12,927 bases of DNA, taken from positions 1-12,927 of the forward strand of contig JAFLCM010000025.1 of the NCBI GenBank assembly GCA_017303565.1, given 5' to 3'. The position numbers and the translations under genes are program-made. A model generated the notes under the pieces. That model was not told the origin of the DNA. It did no database searches and saw only the letters and a list, made by a program, of their open reading frames with translations. The DNA comes from Planctomycetota bacterium. Its GTDB lineage: Bacteria; Planctomycetota; Phycisphaerae; Phycisphaerales; UBA1924. Shown here piece by piece: positions 6,445 to 12,927 of the stretch (positions within the stretch are counted from its first letter, which is position 1; every line of letters starts with the position of its first letter).

Positions 6445-8016
6445 ATGGGCACGATCGTCGAACTCCTGCCGGCGCTCCTTGGTACCGCGCCCGCGCCGCG
6501 CCCGTTCCCCATCTCCCCCCCCTCGGTCCCCGGCTACGTCTTCATTCAGTGGCTCGCAGCCATCAACGGGCTGGTGTTCGTGTTCGCGTTCGGGGCGATC
6601 GTCGGGAGTTTCCTGAACGTCGTCGTCTACCGCCTGCCCAAGGGGCTGAACCTCGTCACCCCGCCGTCGGCGTGCCCCCACTGTCAGACCCGGCTGACGT
6701 GGCGCGAGAACATCCCCGTGCTGGGCTGGCTGATGCACCGCGGCAGGTGCCGGTTCTGCCGGTCCCCGATCTCACCTGAGTACCCGATTGTCGAGGCGCT
6801 GGTCGGCACGCTGTTCGCCGCCGTATTCGTGCTGTGGTTCATGGACCCGGCGCTGCCCGGCCTGACGCGCGAGACCCTCGCGCCCGAGTGGGCCCTTGAC
6901 GGCCTCATGCGCATGTGGCCCATGGCCCTGCTCGTCTGCGTGCTGCTCGCGTCGCTCGTCGCCATCACGCTGATCGACGCCCGGACCTTTACCATCCCCC
7001 TGTCGATCCCCTGGCTGGTCATCGGCGCCGCGACACTCGGACATCCGCTCCATGCGCTCGGGATGCAACTGATCGGGCGCTCCCAACTCGGGCGGTCGCC
7101 GCACCACTGGACGATCCCGACGCCGGAGGGCCCGTGGCTGGCGGCGACCCTCGGCGCATCCGTCGGGCTGGTGATCGCCAACGTCTTGCTCGCGACGGGA
7201 GTCCTCAAACGCTCGTTCGCCGACTATGAAGCATGGGAGGTGGCCCACCAGCCCCCGGCTTCGCCCGCGAATGAGCCGGGCGCTGAGCCGCCCCCCCTGC
7301 CGCTCAAGACCATCCTGCTCCGCGTGCTGTTCTTCACCGGACCCGCCATCGCCCTCATGTTCGTGGGTTTTTCCCTCGGCCTGAGAGTCGACAAGCCCCT
7401 GCCCGGCATGGGGATCGGGCTGTGCGTCGGCCTCGGCGTGGGTGTCTTCCTCCGCCGGCTCGTGCCCGAGCCGCACACCGCAAGCGCCGCCGATCCGCTG
7501 TGGGTGCAGTACCCCTTCGCACGCCGCGAGATGATCCGGGAACTGGCGTTCCTCGCTCCGGCGGCGGCGCTGGCCCTGCTGGCGTTCAACGCGGCGGACT
7601 CGAGCTGGTTGGGAAGGTGGGGGGCGGCGCTATTGGCTGAGCCGCCCCTGTGGCTCCGCGCCTTTGGAGGCACCCTCGCCGGCACGCTCATCGGCGGCGG
7701 GATCGTGTGGGGTCTCCGCATCCCGGCCACCCTCGTCCTGGGCAAGGAGGCCATGGGGCTGGGGGACGTCCACCTGATGGCGGCGGTCGGCGCCGTCCTC
7801 GGCTGGATCGACCCGGTGCTCGCTTTTTTCATCGCCCCCTTCGTCGCCCTGACCTGGACCGCCCTTTCCGCCCTTCGGGGGAACGGGGGCCGGCACGGCA
7901 CGGCGCTGCCATATGGTCCCCACTTGGCCTTCGCGACGGTGGTGGTGATCTTCGCCAAGCCCGTCCTCGAAGCCGGACTGACCGCCCTGGCCGGACGGGT
8001 CATCAACTTGCCCTAA
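6445..8016 (+). CDS. Enlarged type IV prepilin peptidase (A24 family, PilD-like)
   Basis: A 523-residue polytopic inner-membrane protein predicted to cleave leader peptides from type IV pilins or type II secretion pseudopilins, and possibly to methylate the new N-terminus. The N-terminal part is classic: GSFLNVVVYRLP (54-65), then a zinc-type cytoplasmic domain with CPHC (Cys77, Cys80) and CRFC (Cys102, Cys105). The catalytic aspartates are Asp178 (LIDARTFTIP) and Asp441 (GLGDVHL). LPYGPHLAFA (488-497) matches the conserved LPFGP-type end motif. The family is usually 250-290 residues; here the two aspartates are about 263 residues apart, because extra hydrophobic segments and a Pro-rich hydrophilic stretch (about 253-290) lie between them. 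No pilin or secretion genes are in the window. An 8-C run at 6515-6522 lies near the 5' end. Identity is firm; the function of the insert is unknown. Confidence 0.9.
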   Translation: MGTIVELLPALLGTAPAPRPFPISPPSVPGYVFIQWLAAINGLVFVFAFGAIVGSFLNVVVYRLPKGLNLVTPPSACPHCQTRLTWRENIPVLGWLMHRGRCRFCRSPISPEYPIVEALVGTLFAAVFVLWFMDPALPGLTRETLAPEWALDGLMRMWPMALLVCVLLASLVAITLIDARTFTIPLSIPWLVIGAATLGHPLHALGMQLIGRSQLGRSPHHWTIPTPEGPWLAATLGASVGLVIANVLLATGVLKRSFADYEAWEVAHQPPASPANEPGAEPPPLPLKTILLRVLFFTGPAIALMFVGFSLGLRVDKPLPGMGIGLCVGLGVGVFLRRLVPEPHTASAADPLWVQYPFARREMIRELAFLAPAAALALLAFNAADSSWLGRWGAALLAEPPLWLRAFGGTLAGTLIGGGIVWGLRIPATLVLGKEAMGLGDVHLMAAVGAVLGWIDPVLAFFIAPFVALTWTALSALRGNGGRHGTALPYGPHLAFATVVVIFAKPVLEAGLTALAGRVINLP

Positions 8017-8069
8017 GCCGGACCGACCCGTCCTGGGGGCGAGGAACCCGAACGCCCGAGAATCTCGTG

Positions 8070-8087
8070 GATTCCCACCCGGGAATC
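8070..8087. terminator. Perfect hairpin after prepilin peptidase gene, terminator or operator
   Basis: GATTCCC (8070-8076) pairs with GGGAATC (8081-8087) across an ACCC loop. It lies 53 bases after the prepilin peptidase stop and 12 bases before the -35 of the next gene. Only TT follows after one base, so it is a weak terminator candidate. The position just upstream of a promoter also allows an operator role. Confidence 0.4.
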
Positions 8088-8098
8088 GTTGCAGGGCC

Positions 8099-8125
8099 TT
8101 GACAAATCGGCCCGATTCCTATGGT
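8099..8125 (+). promoter_or_regulatory. Sigma-70-like promoter for the OmpA-domain lipoprotein gene
   Basis: TTGACA (8099-8104) is a perfect -35 match and TATGGT (8120-8125) a 4/6 -10 match, with a spacer of 15 bases (short of the ideal 17). The -35 is flanked by the inverted repeat GGGCC (8094-8098) and GGCCC (8109-8113), which could be a repressor site. Predicted initiation near 8132 gives a leader of about 175 bases that starts with a strong hairpin (8142-8157). Confidence 0.6.
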
Positions 8126-8141
8126 ATCCCGACGCCGGAGC

Positions 8142-8157
8142 GGGCCTTGGAAGGCCC
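8142..8157 (+). promoter_or_regulatory. 5' leader hairpin of the OmpA-domain lipoprotein mRNA
   Basis: GGGCCTT (8142-8148) and AAGGCCC (8151-8157) form a near-perfect palindrome about 10 bases after the predicted transcript start. A hairpin at the extreme 5' end of an abundant envelope-protein mRNA is a common stabilising arrangement; that role is inference. The same GGGCCTTG string also overlaps the -35 (8094-8101), making a direct repeat that could bind a regulator. Confidence 0.4.
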
Positions 8158-8293
8158 TTCGTCGTGCCACAGCATCATGTGGACCGGCTGCCCCCTAAAC
8201 GGACGACAGCCCAAGATGTTGGGGCCAGCGCGTCCCGGCCTGTCCCACAAAGACTCGCCGCCCTCAACCCGATCGTTCACCACCGACCGTCAC

Positions 8294-8298
8294 GGAGG
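8294..8298 (+). promoter_or_regulatory. Shine-Dalgarno sequence deciding the lipoprotein start
   Basis: GGAGG lies 10 bases before the ATG at 8309. Longer in-frame readings begin as far up as TTG 8099, but that TTG is the -35 box and the extra residues have no protein-like character, so ATG 8309 is the start. Confidence 0.75.
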
Positions 8299-8308
8299 AT
8301 CACCAGAC

Positions 8309-8947
8309 ATGTTTCAGAACACCGTTCTCGTCCGGCGCGTCGCCATCGCCGCCGTCGCTCTCTCGTCCTGCTTCACGCTCGTCGGCTGCAACGACAAGCA
8401 GAAGGCCATGCAGGCGGAACTCGACAGCGTGAAGATGGAGAACCAGGAACTGCGCAACCGCGTCGACCAGCAGGAGACCGCGCTGCAGGCCTGCGACAGC
8501 GAGAAGCGAACGCTCCAGAGCCAGATGACCGCTGCGCAGAGCCAGCCGACCAACAGCGGCTGGTCGAGCGGGTCGGACCGCGCTCCCAGCGGCGGCTCGA
8601 CCGTCATGACCGTCGCCGGCGACGCGCTGTTCGCCCCCGGCTCGGCCACGATCAAGTCCGACGCCCGCGCCGAACTCAACCGCATCGCCAGCCAGCTCAA
8701 CGGCAAGTGGTCGGGCCACCCCGTCATGGTCGTCGGGCACACCGACTCGGACCCCCTGAAGAAGTCCAAGGCCAAGTGGGGCTCGAACGAGAACCTGAGC
8801 CGGGCCCGCGCCCAGGCCGTCGCCGACTACCTCGCCACCCGCGGCGTTTCGTCCGGTCGGATGACCGTCGACGGGCGCGGCTCCAGCGAGCCCAAGGGCG
8901 ACAAGAAGTCCAGCCGTCGCGTCGAGATCGTCGTCATGGCGATGTAA
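8309..8947 (+). CDS. Lipoprotein with OmpA/MotB-type peptidoglycan-binding domain
   Basis: A 212-residue envelope protein. Residues 1-26 are a lipoprotein signal with Arg9-Arg10, a hydrophobic core and lipobox LVGC, so Cys27 should be lipidated; Asn at +2 does not suggest inner-membrane retention in the E. coli code. Residues about 30-75 are a charged, heptad-like coiled coil. A Ser/Gly-rich linker (about 76-97) leads to the OmpA-C domain (about 98-212), with FAPGSATIKSDA, VVGHTDSDP (Asp146) and NENLSRARAQAVADYL (Arg167 region), the residues that hold diaminopimelate in peptidoglycan. The insert DPLKKSKAKWGSNENLS is the MotB/OmpA-like variant. Likely role: tethering the outer membrane to the wall, as Pal or YiaD do. 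No Tol genes are adjacent, so a Pal assignment is not justified. It has its own promoter and terminator and is probably monocistronic. Confidence 0.88.
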   Translation: MFQNTVLVRRVAIAAVALSSCFTLVGCNDKQKAMQAELDSVKMENQELRNRVDQQETALQACDSEKRTLQSQMTAAQSQPTNSGWSSGSDRAPSGGSTVMTVAGDALFAPGSATIKSDARAELNRIASQLNGKWSGHPVMVVGHTDSDPLKKSKAKWGSNENLSRARAQAVADYLATRGVSSGRMTVDGRGSSEPKGDKKSSRRVEIVVMAM

Positions 8948-8973
8948 GCGGGGCGACCGGTTCCCAATCAACG

Positions 8974-9003
8974 AAAACGCCCGCGGATTCCGCGGGCGTT
9001 TTT
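8974..9003. terminator. Strong intrinsic terminator shared by lipoprotein gene and frr
   Basis: A 13-bp perfect stem (8974-8986 with 8990-9002, loop ATT) is followed on + by a T run (8999-9003), then CTTT. On - the matching A run at 8974-8977 becomes a U tract, so it can stop transcripts from both the + lipoprotein gene (stop at 8947) and the converging - frr gene (stop at 9047). This is the clearest terminator in the window. Confidence 0.92.
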
Positions 9004-9046
9004 CTTTGCAGCGTTGTCGAGGCCGCGGGAGGCTCGCTCGACGCGA

Positions 9047-9619
9047 TCAGACCTCCATCACTTCCTTGCTCTTGGCGTTCACCGCCTCGTCGATGGCGGT
9101 CTCGTGCTTCTTGAGCAGGTCCTGAACCTTGTCCTTCATGTCGGCGATCTGGTCCTCGGACAGGTGGGCGTTCTTGTCCTTCTCCAGGACGTCGATGTGC
9201 TTGTTGGCGTCGCGCCGGACGTTGCGGACGGCGATCTTGCTGTCCTCGCCGAGTTTCTTCACCTGGGCGACGAGCTGCTTGCGGCGGTCGCCCGAGAGGG
9301 GCGGCACGTTGACGCGGATCATCTTGCCGTCGACCATCGGGTTCAGGCCGAGGTTGGCGGCCTCGATCGCTTTCTTGATCTCGTGCAGGGCACCCTGGTC
9401 GAAGGGCTTGATGACGAGCTGGGTGGCCTCCGCGATGTTGACGGCGGCGAGGTTCTTGATGTCGGTGGGCGAGCCGTAGTAGTCCACCTTGATGAACTCG
9501 ACGAGGGCGGGGGTCGCCCGCCCGGTGCGGATGCCCTTGAGCTCGCTCTTGAGGTAGTCGAGAGCCTTGTCCATGGACGCCTTCGCGTCCTTCATCACGC
9601 CGTCAGCCGTCAGTGCCAT
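9047..9619 (-). CDS. frr: Ribosome recycling factor
   Basis: A 190-residue cytoplasmic protein that, with EF-G, splits the ribosome after termination. It aligns with the family end to end (usual length about 185): KALDYLKSELKGIRTGRATPALV (18-40) in the first long helix, VDYYGS (45-50), LGLNP and DGKMIRVNVPPLSGDRR (about 90-113) in the small domain, KIAVRNVRRDAN (128-139) and the end KSKEVMEV. The start is ATG 9619; the frame is open to 9706, but the extra residues are not RRF-like, and GGAG (9630-9627) stands 7 bases before this ATG. Usual neighbours tsf and pyrH are missing; upstream on the same strand is an amidohydrolase gene, 105 bases away. Confidence 0.97.
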   Translation of the reverse strand: MALTADGVMKDAKASMDKALDYLKSELKGIRTGRATPALVEFIKVDYYGSPTDIKNLAAVNIAEATQLVIKPFDQGALHEIKKAIEAANLGLNPMVDGKMIRVNVPPLSGDRRKQLVAQVKKLGEDSKIAVRNVRRDANKHIDVLEKDKNAHLSEDQIADMKDKVQDLLKKHETAIDEAVNAKSKEVMEV

Positions 9620-9626
9620 CCGTCTG

Positions 9627-9630
9627 CTCC
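9627..9630 (-). promoter_or_regulatory. Shine-Dalgarno sequence of frr
   Basis: GGAG on the - strand, 7 bases before ATG 9619. It fixes the frr start against the longer open frame reaching 9706. Confidence 0.75.
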
Positions 9631-9642
9631 AATCGCAAGGCC

Positions 9643-9661
9643 CCCCGCGCGACGCGTGGGG
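9643..9661 (-). terminator. GC-rich hairpin between amidohydrolase gene and frr
   Basis: An 8-bp stem (9643-9650 with 9654-9661, one G-T pair, loop GAC) lies 63 bases after the amidohydrolase stop and 23 bases before the frr ATG. No T tract follows. It could end the upstream transcript or be a leader structure of frr. Confidence 0.35.
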
Positions 9662-9724
9662 CGTGGGATCACCGTGGGACCCGCCACAAACATGCGGGGG
9701 AGTCATGATACCGCGCGGACGGGA

Positions 9725-10837
9725 TCAGCCCCGGTCCCACCACGCCTCGACCAGCCGCTCGGCGCTCTCGCGGTAGAGCCGCTTGAGCAGGCCCGGCGGG
9801 AGCGCCACCCCCCGAAGGCGGGCGCTCGACCGGTCGTCGAACCGGGCGGGGTCCACCATCTTCAGGTCACCGTCGGCGAAGGGCGCCGGGCCGTCGTGGG
9901 TCGTCTCCCACATCGTCCGCAGCGCGAAGTAGCGGCTGGCGTAGAGGTCGAACGCCTCCGCGCGGCTGGATGCCTGGCGGGCCTTCTCGCCGGCGGCCAT
10001 CGGGCTGACCTTCGCGGACGACACGTGGTCGTCGAGCGTCACGATGTCGGAGCCGAAGAGCAGCCGCCCGGAGTGGCGCTCGAAGAACGCGAGAACGTCC
10101 GCACGCGGGTGCTTGCTCAGTTCCCGCACCATCCACTTGGTCGCCGAGGCGTCGAGATGGAGGTTGGCGTGACGGTCGAGCAGCCCGGACAGAAACGAGA
10201 GGTTCTCCGGCCAGCCGCCCATGTGCGCCACGATCCAGGGGACGCGGTAGGCCTCCAGCATTCTCTCCAGCGCCTCGTAATGAGAGGCCTTGGTGCCATA
10301 GACGGACGCTTCCTTGTACCGGGTGGCGAACCAGGTGTCCGGGTCGGCGATATGGGCCATGAACATCATGCCCAGTTCGGCGGCGCGGTCCATCTGCTCA
10401 CGCCGAACGGCTCCGTCCAGGCGCAGCAGCGACGGGTCGCCCAGCGACGCGGCGATGTCGATGATCCGCGGCGCGGTCCAGAACTTGCACATCCGCGCCC
10501 CCTCGGCGTGCCAGCGCGCCAGGTCCTCCGTGAAGCCCCGGGTCATGGCGTGCAACCGGTCCGGGGCGGTGAACCGCGGCATCGCGATCAGGCGGATCGA
10601 GTCGCCCAGCACCCGGCGGAGCGCTGGCAGCGACTCGAACGTCGTCATGGTGTAGGTGCGGGTCACGCCGAAGAGTCGGCGGACCTCGTCGTAGATCTCC
10701 GGCGCGACCTCGCCGTGGACGTGGGTGTGCACGTCGATGATCGGCGTGACCGGCGGCCCGAGGCGCTCGGCCTCGGCGCGGTAGTCCAGCCCTAGAAGGT
10801 TCGACTCCGCGTTGGTCGAGGCAGGTGCGCCGCTCAT
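9725..10837 (-). CDS. TIM-barrel amidohydrolase (Amidohydrolase_2-like), substrate unknown
   Basis: A 370-residue cytoplasmic metal-dependent hydrolase or decarboxylase. Metal-site motifs in order: DVHTHVHG (His37, His39 on the first strand), CKFW (Lys118), MAHIADPD (His162), VAHMGG (His205) and LLFGSDIV (Asp264). HTH-V-H plus GSD is typical of the amidohydrolase-related TIM-barrel group that includes the ACMSD-like enzymes. The lysine may be a carboxylated ligand, but that is inference. The start is ATG 10837, where MSGAP precedes the barrel by about 30 residues; the open frame extends to 10915, but its Arg/Pro-rich translation looks non-coding, and a TAGAGT -10 sits 7 bases before 10837. 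It lies between polA and frr on the same strand with gaps of 166 and 105 bases, so it is probably a separate unit. Confidence 0.82.
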   Translation of the reverse strand: MSGAPASTNAESNLLGLDYRAEAERLGPPVTPIIDVHTHVHGEVAPEIYDEVRRLFGVTRTYTMTTFESLPALRRVLGDSIRLIAMPRFTAPDRLHAMTRGFTEDLARWHAEGARMCKFWTAPRIIDIAASLGDPSLLRLDGAVRREQMDRAAELGMMFMAHIADPDTWFATRYKEASVYGTKASHYEALERMLEAYRVPWIVAHMGGWPENLSFLSGLLDRHANLHLDASATKWMVRELSKHPRADVLAFFERHSGRLLFGSDIVTLDDHVSSAKVSPMAAGEKARQASSRAEAFDLYASRYFALRTMWETTHDGPAPFADGDLKMVDPARFDDRSSARLRGVALPPGLLKRLYRESAERLVEAWWDRG

Positions 10838-10844
10838 CGGGAAC

Positions 10845-10850
10845 ACTCTA
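10845..10850 (-). promoter_or_regulatory. Candidate -10 element (TAGAGT) for leaderless amidohydrolase mRNA
   Basis: On - the bases read TAGAGT (fits TANNNT), ending 7 bases before the ATG at 10837. No Shine-Dalgarno sequence is present between them and no clear -35 is seen. The arrangement matches the M28, prpB and trpC starts. Confidence 0.45.
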
Positions 10851-10946
10851 GCGCGAGGGGTCGCGGACGGGTCGTTTCTGCGCGGGAACCGGCGAACGGA
10901 CTCCCGGCGGAGCACTGACCCGCGGTCTGTTCAAGGCACGGGATCG

Positions 10947-10961
10947 CGGCCGTTCAGGCCG
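10947..10961 (-). terminator. Small hairpin after polA
   Basis: CGGCC (10947-10951) pairs with GGCCG (10957-10961) around GTTCA, 42 bases after the polA stop on the - strand and just past the heptamer array. The 5-bp stem has no T tract, so this is a weak terminator candidate only. Confidence 0.25.
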
Positions 10962-10967
10962 ACGTTT

Positions 10968-10995
10968 CAAGACCCAAGACCCAAGACCCAGGACA
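10968..10995. repeat. Heptamer tandem repeat (CAAGACC, 3 exact units plus a degenerate one) after polA
   Basis: Three exact copies of CAAGACC (10968-10988) are followed by CAGGACA (10989-10995). The array ends 8 bases from the polA stop codon at 11004-11006, in the 166-base gap before the amidohydrolase start. It has the same 7-base period as the array inside prpB, with a different unit sequence. Confidence 0.85.
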
Positions 10996-11003
10996 AACCC
11001 GTC

Positions 11004-12927
11004 CTACTTCCCCTCGAACCAATCACGCCCCCACGAGGCGTCGACCTTCAGCGCCACGCTCAGGCTCATGGCGGATTCCATCTGCTGGACAATCCACGCC
11101 GTCGCCTCGGGCGCCCTCGCCTCGGGGCACTCGAAGACCAGTTCATCGTGGATCTGCAGGAGCATGCGCACATCGCCCCACTCGGCGCCGGGTCGTGGCG
11201 GGACGTCGCGCCTTCCCAGGTGGGGCGCGATCTTCACCATCGCCACCTTGATGAGGTCCGCCGCCGAGCCCTGAACAACGCTGTTGATGCTGGTCCGTTC
11301 CGCCAGCGCCCGCTCGGAGGGGTTGTTGGAGGAGATGCCCTCGATGGGACGGCGGCGCTTCAGGATCGTCTCGACGTACCCGTGCCGCTGCGCGAAATCC
11401 ACGCACTCGGCCAGGAACGTCGTGATGCCGGCGAATCGCTGCTTGTACCCGGAGATGATCTCCTCGGCCTCGGAGTTCGAGCAGCCCAGGCGCCGGGCGA
11501 GGCCGAACGCGGTGATGCCGTAGACGATCCCGAAGTTCACCATCTTCGCGCCGCTGCGCTGCTCCTTGGTGACTTCGGTCAGCGGCACCGCGTGGATCTG
11601 GGCCGCGACGGCGGTGTGGATGTCCTCGCCGCGTTCGAAGGCCTGCTTGAGTCCGGCATCGCCCGACAGGTGCGCGAGCAGGCGGAGTTCGATCTGCGAA
11701 TAGTCGGCGCTGATGAGCACGTGGCCCGGCTCGGGCACGAACGCCCGCCGGATCTCGCGCCCCACCTCGGTGCGGATCGGGATGTTCTGCAGGTTGGGGT
11801 CGCTCGACGCCAGCCGCCCGGTGGCGGCGACGGTCTGGTGAAAGCTCGCGTGGATGCGGCCGGTCTGGGGGTTGATCGCCTCCTTCAACGCTTCGAGGTA
11901 CGTGCCGACGAGTTTCGTCAGTTGGCGGTACTCGAGGATCAGCGCCGGCACGCTGCTGGGGCACGCCGGATCGCCCGCGAGTTTCTCCAGGACCTCGATG
12001 TCCGTGGAGTAACCGGTCTTGAGTTTCTTCCCCGGCTTCAGCCCAAGCCCCGGCGGGTCGTCGCCGGGCTTGTTGAACAGCACCTCCGCCAGTTGCCGCG
12101 GCGAATCCGGGTTAAAGGGCCGCGGCGAGGCTTTCTGGATCTCCTCGGCCAGCCCGACGATCTTCGCTTCCAGCCTCTTGCGCTGGCGCTCCAGCTCCTC
12201 CGGCTGCACGCGGATGCCGTTCCATTCGAGGTCGGCCAGCACGCCCACCAGCGGCATCTCCACGTCCCGAAAGAGCGGGAGAAGCCCCATCTTCTCCAGT
12301 TGCGGGGCGAGCGCATCGTGCAGTTGCACGGTGACGTCGGCGTCCTCAGCACTGTACTCGGTCGCCTGCTCCAGGCTGACCTTGTCAAAGGTGCGCTGCG
12401 TCTTGCCGACGCCGATGAGTTCCTTGATCGAGATGTTCGTCCGGTTGAGCAGCGCCAGCGCCAGGTTGTCCATCGAGTGGCTCGACCGCGATGCGTCGAT
12501 GAGGTACGACGCGACCATCGAGTCGAACGCGCCATGCCACTGACCCGTCCGCGGGTCAGTCATGCCCGACCCGACCGCACCGGCCAGGCTCAACTCCACG
12601 CCCGCCGCCCGCAGGACGAGCAAGTCGAACTTGAGGTTGTGCCCGTACTTGACGATCGCCGGGTCTTCGAGCAGGGGCTTGAGGGCCGCGATCACCGCCG
12701 CCTGGTCCAGGTGCGTGCCCGGCTCGGGCGAACGCACCGGCACGTAGACGCCCGTGCCGGCCTTTGTCGAAAGGCACACGCCGCAGAGCTTGTCGCTGAT
12801 CGGCGAGAGGCCGGTCGTTTCTGTATCCACGGCGACGAAGCCGGTGCGCCGGATGTCGGCGATGACGGCGTCGAGTCCTTGCCTCGTGCGGACGCAGCGG
12901 TACTCGCCGGACTCGGCGCGGCGGACC
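11004..12927 (-). CDS. polA: DNA polymerase I, C-terminal 640 residues (5' end outside window)
   Basis: Repair and Okazaki-fragment polymerase. The frame runs through the right edge, so the N-terminus, where a 5'-3' exonuclease domain normally lies, cannot be judged; the GTG at 12830 is internal, not a start. Counting from the first visible residue, the 3'-5' exonuclease has its metal residues: VDTETTG (Asp34, Glu36), NLKFD (Asp101) and YSAED (Tyr191, Asp195), so proofreading looks active. The polymerase domain has TGRLASSDPNLQNIP (369-383), motif A DYSQIELR (Asp408), motif B with Lys461, Phe465 and Tyr469 in the O-helix, and motif C HDE (593-595). Phe465, not Tyr, is the usual bacterial residue that disfavours dideoxynucleotides. 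Small insertions against the E. coli enzyme occur near residues 119-131 and 573-585. It is first of three - strand genes here. Confidence 0.97.
   Translation of the reverse strand, partial: VRRAESGEYRCVRTRQGLDAVIADIRRTGFVAVDTETTGLSPISDKLCGVCLSTKAGTGVYVPVRSPEPGTHLDQAAVIAALKPLLEDPAIVKYGHNLKFDLLVLRAAGVELSLAGAVGSGMTDPRTGQWHGAFDSMVASYLIDASRSSHSMDNLALALLNRTNISIKELIGVGKTQRTFDKVSLEQATEYSAEDADVTVQLHDALAPQLEKMGLLPLFRDVEMPLVGVLADLEWNGIRVQPEELERQRKRLEAKIVGLAEEIQKASPRPFNPDSPRQLAEVLFNKPGDDPPGLGLKPGKKLKTGYSTDIEVLEKLAGDPACPSSVPALILEYRQLTKLVGTYLEALKEAINPQTGRIHASFHQTVAATGRLASSDPNLQNIPIRTEVGREIRRAFVPEPGHVLISADYSQIELRLLAHLSGDAGLKQAFERGEDIHTAVAAQIHAVPLTEVTKEQRSGAKMVNFGIVYGITAFGLARRLGCSNSEAEEIISGYKQRFAGITTFLAECVDFAQRHGYVETILKRRRPIEGISSNNPSERALAERTSINSVVQGSAADLIKVAMVKIAPHLGRRDVPPRPGAEWGDVRMLLQIHDELVFECPEARAPEATAWIVQQMESAMSLSVALKVDASWGRDWFEGK

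Noticed and set aside
4687..8016. Histidine kinase plus prepilin peptidase as a dedicated pilus-control operon
   Set aside because: The two genes are adjacent on one strand, but there is no response regulator, pilin or ATPase gene, and a possible -10 precedes the second gene. Adjacency alone is not enough.
8099..8308. Longer OmpA-lipoprotein reading from TTG 8099
   Set aside because: The TTG is the -35 box, and the lipoprotein signal and Shine-Dalgarno sequence both point to ATG 8309.
9014..10795. A 593-codon + strand open frame across frr and the amidohydrolase gene
   Set aside because: It runs antisense through two recognised genes and their gap, over a strong terminator, and has low-complexity Val/Arg/Gly composition. 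It is a GC-driven shadow.

Overview
This is a 12.9 kb, very GC-rich window with tightly packed genes on both strands and a strong preference for G or C at third codon positions. It reads as ordinary chromosome. Several features together suggest a member of the Planctomycetota, perhaps the Phycisphaerae: gene starts that often lack a Shine-Dalgarno sequence, a greatly enlarged prepilin peptidase, and trpC and frr standing apart from their usual neighbours. This placement is an inference from gene style and was not checked by any search. I see no phage, transposase, CRISPR array, rRNA or tRNA.

Left part (1-2492). A short 3' end of an unidentified + strand gene runs in from the left edge. A hairpin-rich gap follows, then a - strand gene for a secreted M28-type metallopeptidase with a C-terminal fibronectin-like domain. 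It is divergent from a + strand (2-methyl)isocitrate lyase gene (prpB-like). The two start codons are only 20 bases apart, and each lies exactly 6 bases from an overlapping TATA-type -10 element, which suggests a two-way promoter giving leaderless mRNAs. The lyase gene carries an in-frame array of 7-base repeats absent from the normal family.

Middle part (2493-8016). A CPBP-type membrane protease gene (-) converges on the lyase gene and is divergent from trpC (+). The annotated ATGs of the CPBP gene and trpC share the same four bases, CATG. After trpC come a soluble PAS hybrid histidine kinase and an unusually long type IV prepilin peptidase, both on +.

Right part (8017-12927). A lipoprotein with an OmpA/MotB-type peptidoglycan-binding domain is preceded by a good sigma-70-like promoter, a long leader and a clear Shine-Dalgarno sequence. 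It ends at a strong intrinsic terminator that can also serve the converging frr gene. On the - strand lie polA (its 5' end is cut by the window edge), a TIM-barrel amidohydrolase and frr, in that order of transcription.

The genes do not form a single pathway. They cover tryptophan synthesis (trpC), short-chain carbon metabolism (prpB), ribosome recycling (frr), DNA replication and repair (polA), cell-envelope anchoring, pilin or pseudopilin processing, signalling and proteolysis. I did not find a new multi-gene system. The observations most worth following up are the start-site architecture (paired leaderless promoters and the shared CATG start), the two heptamer repeat arrays, and the roughly 260-residue separation of the catalytic aspartates in the prepilin peptidase.
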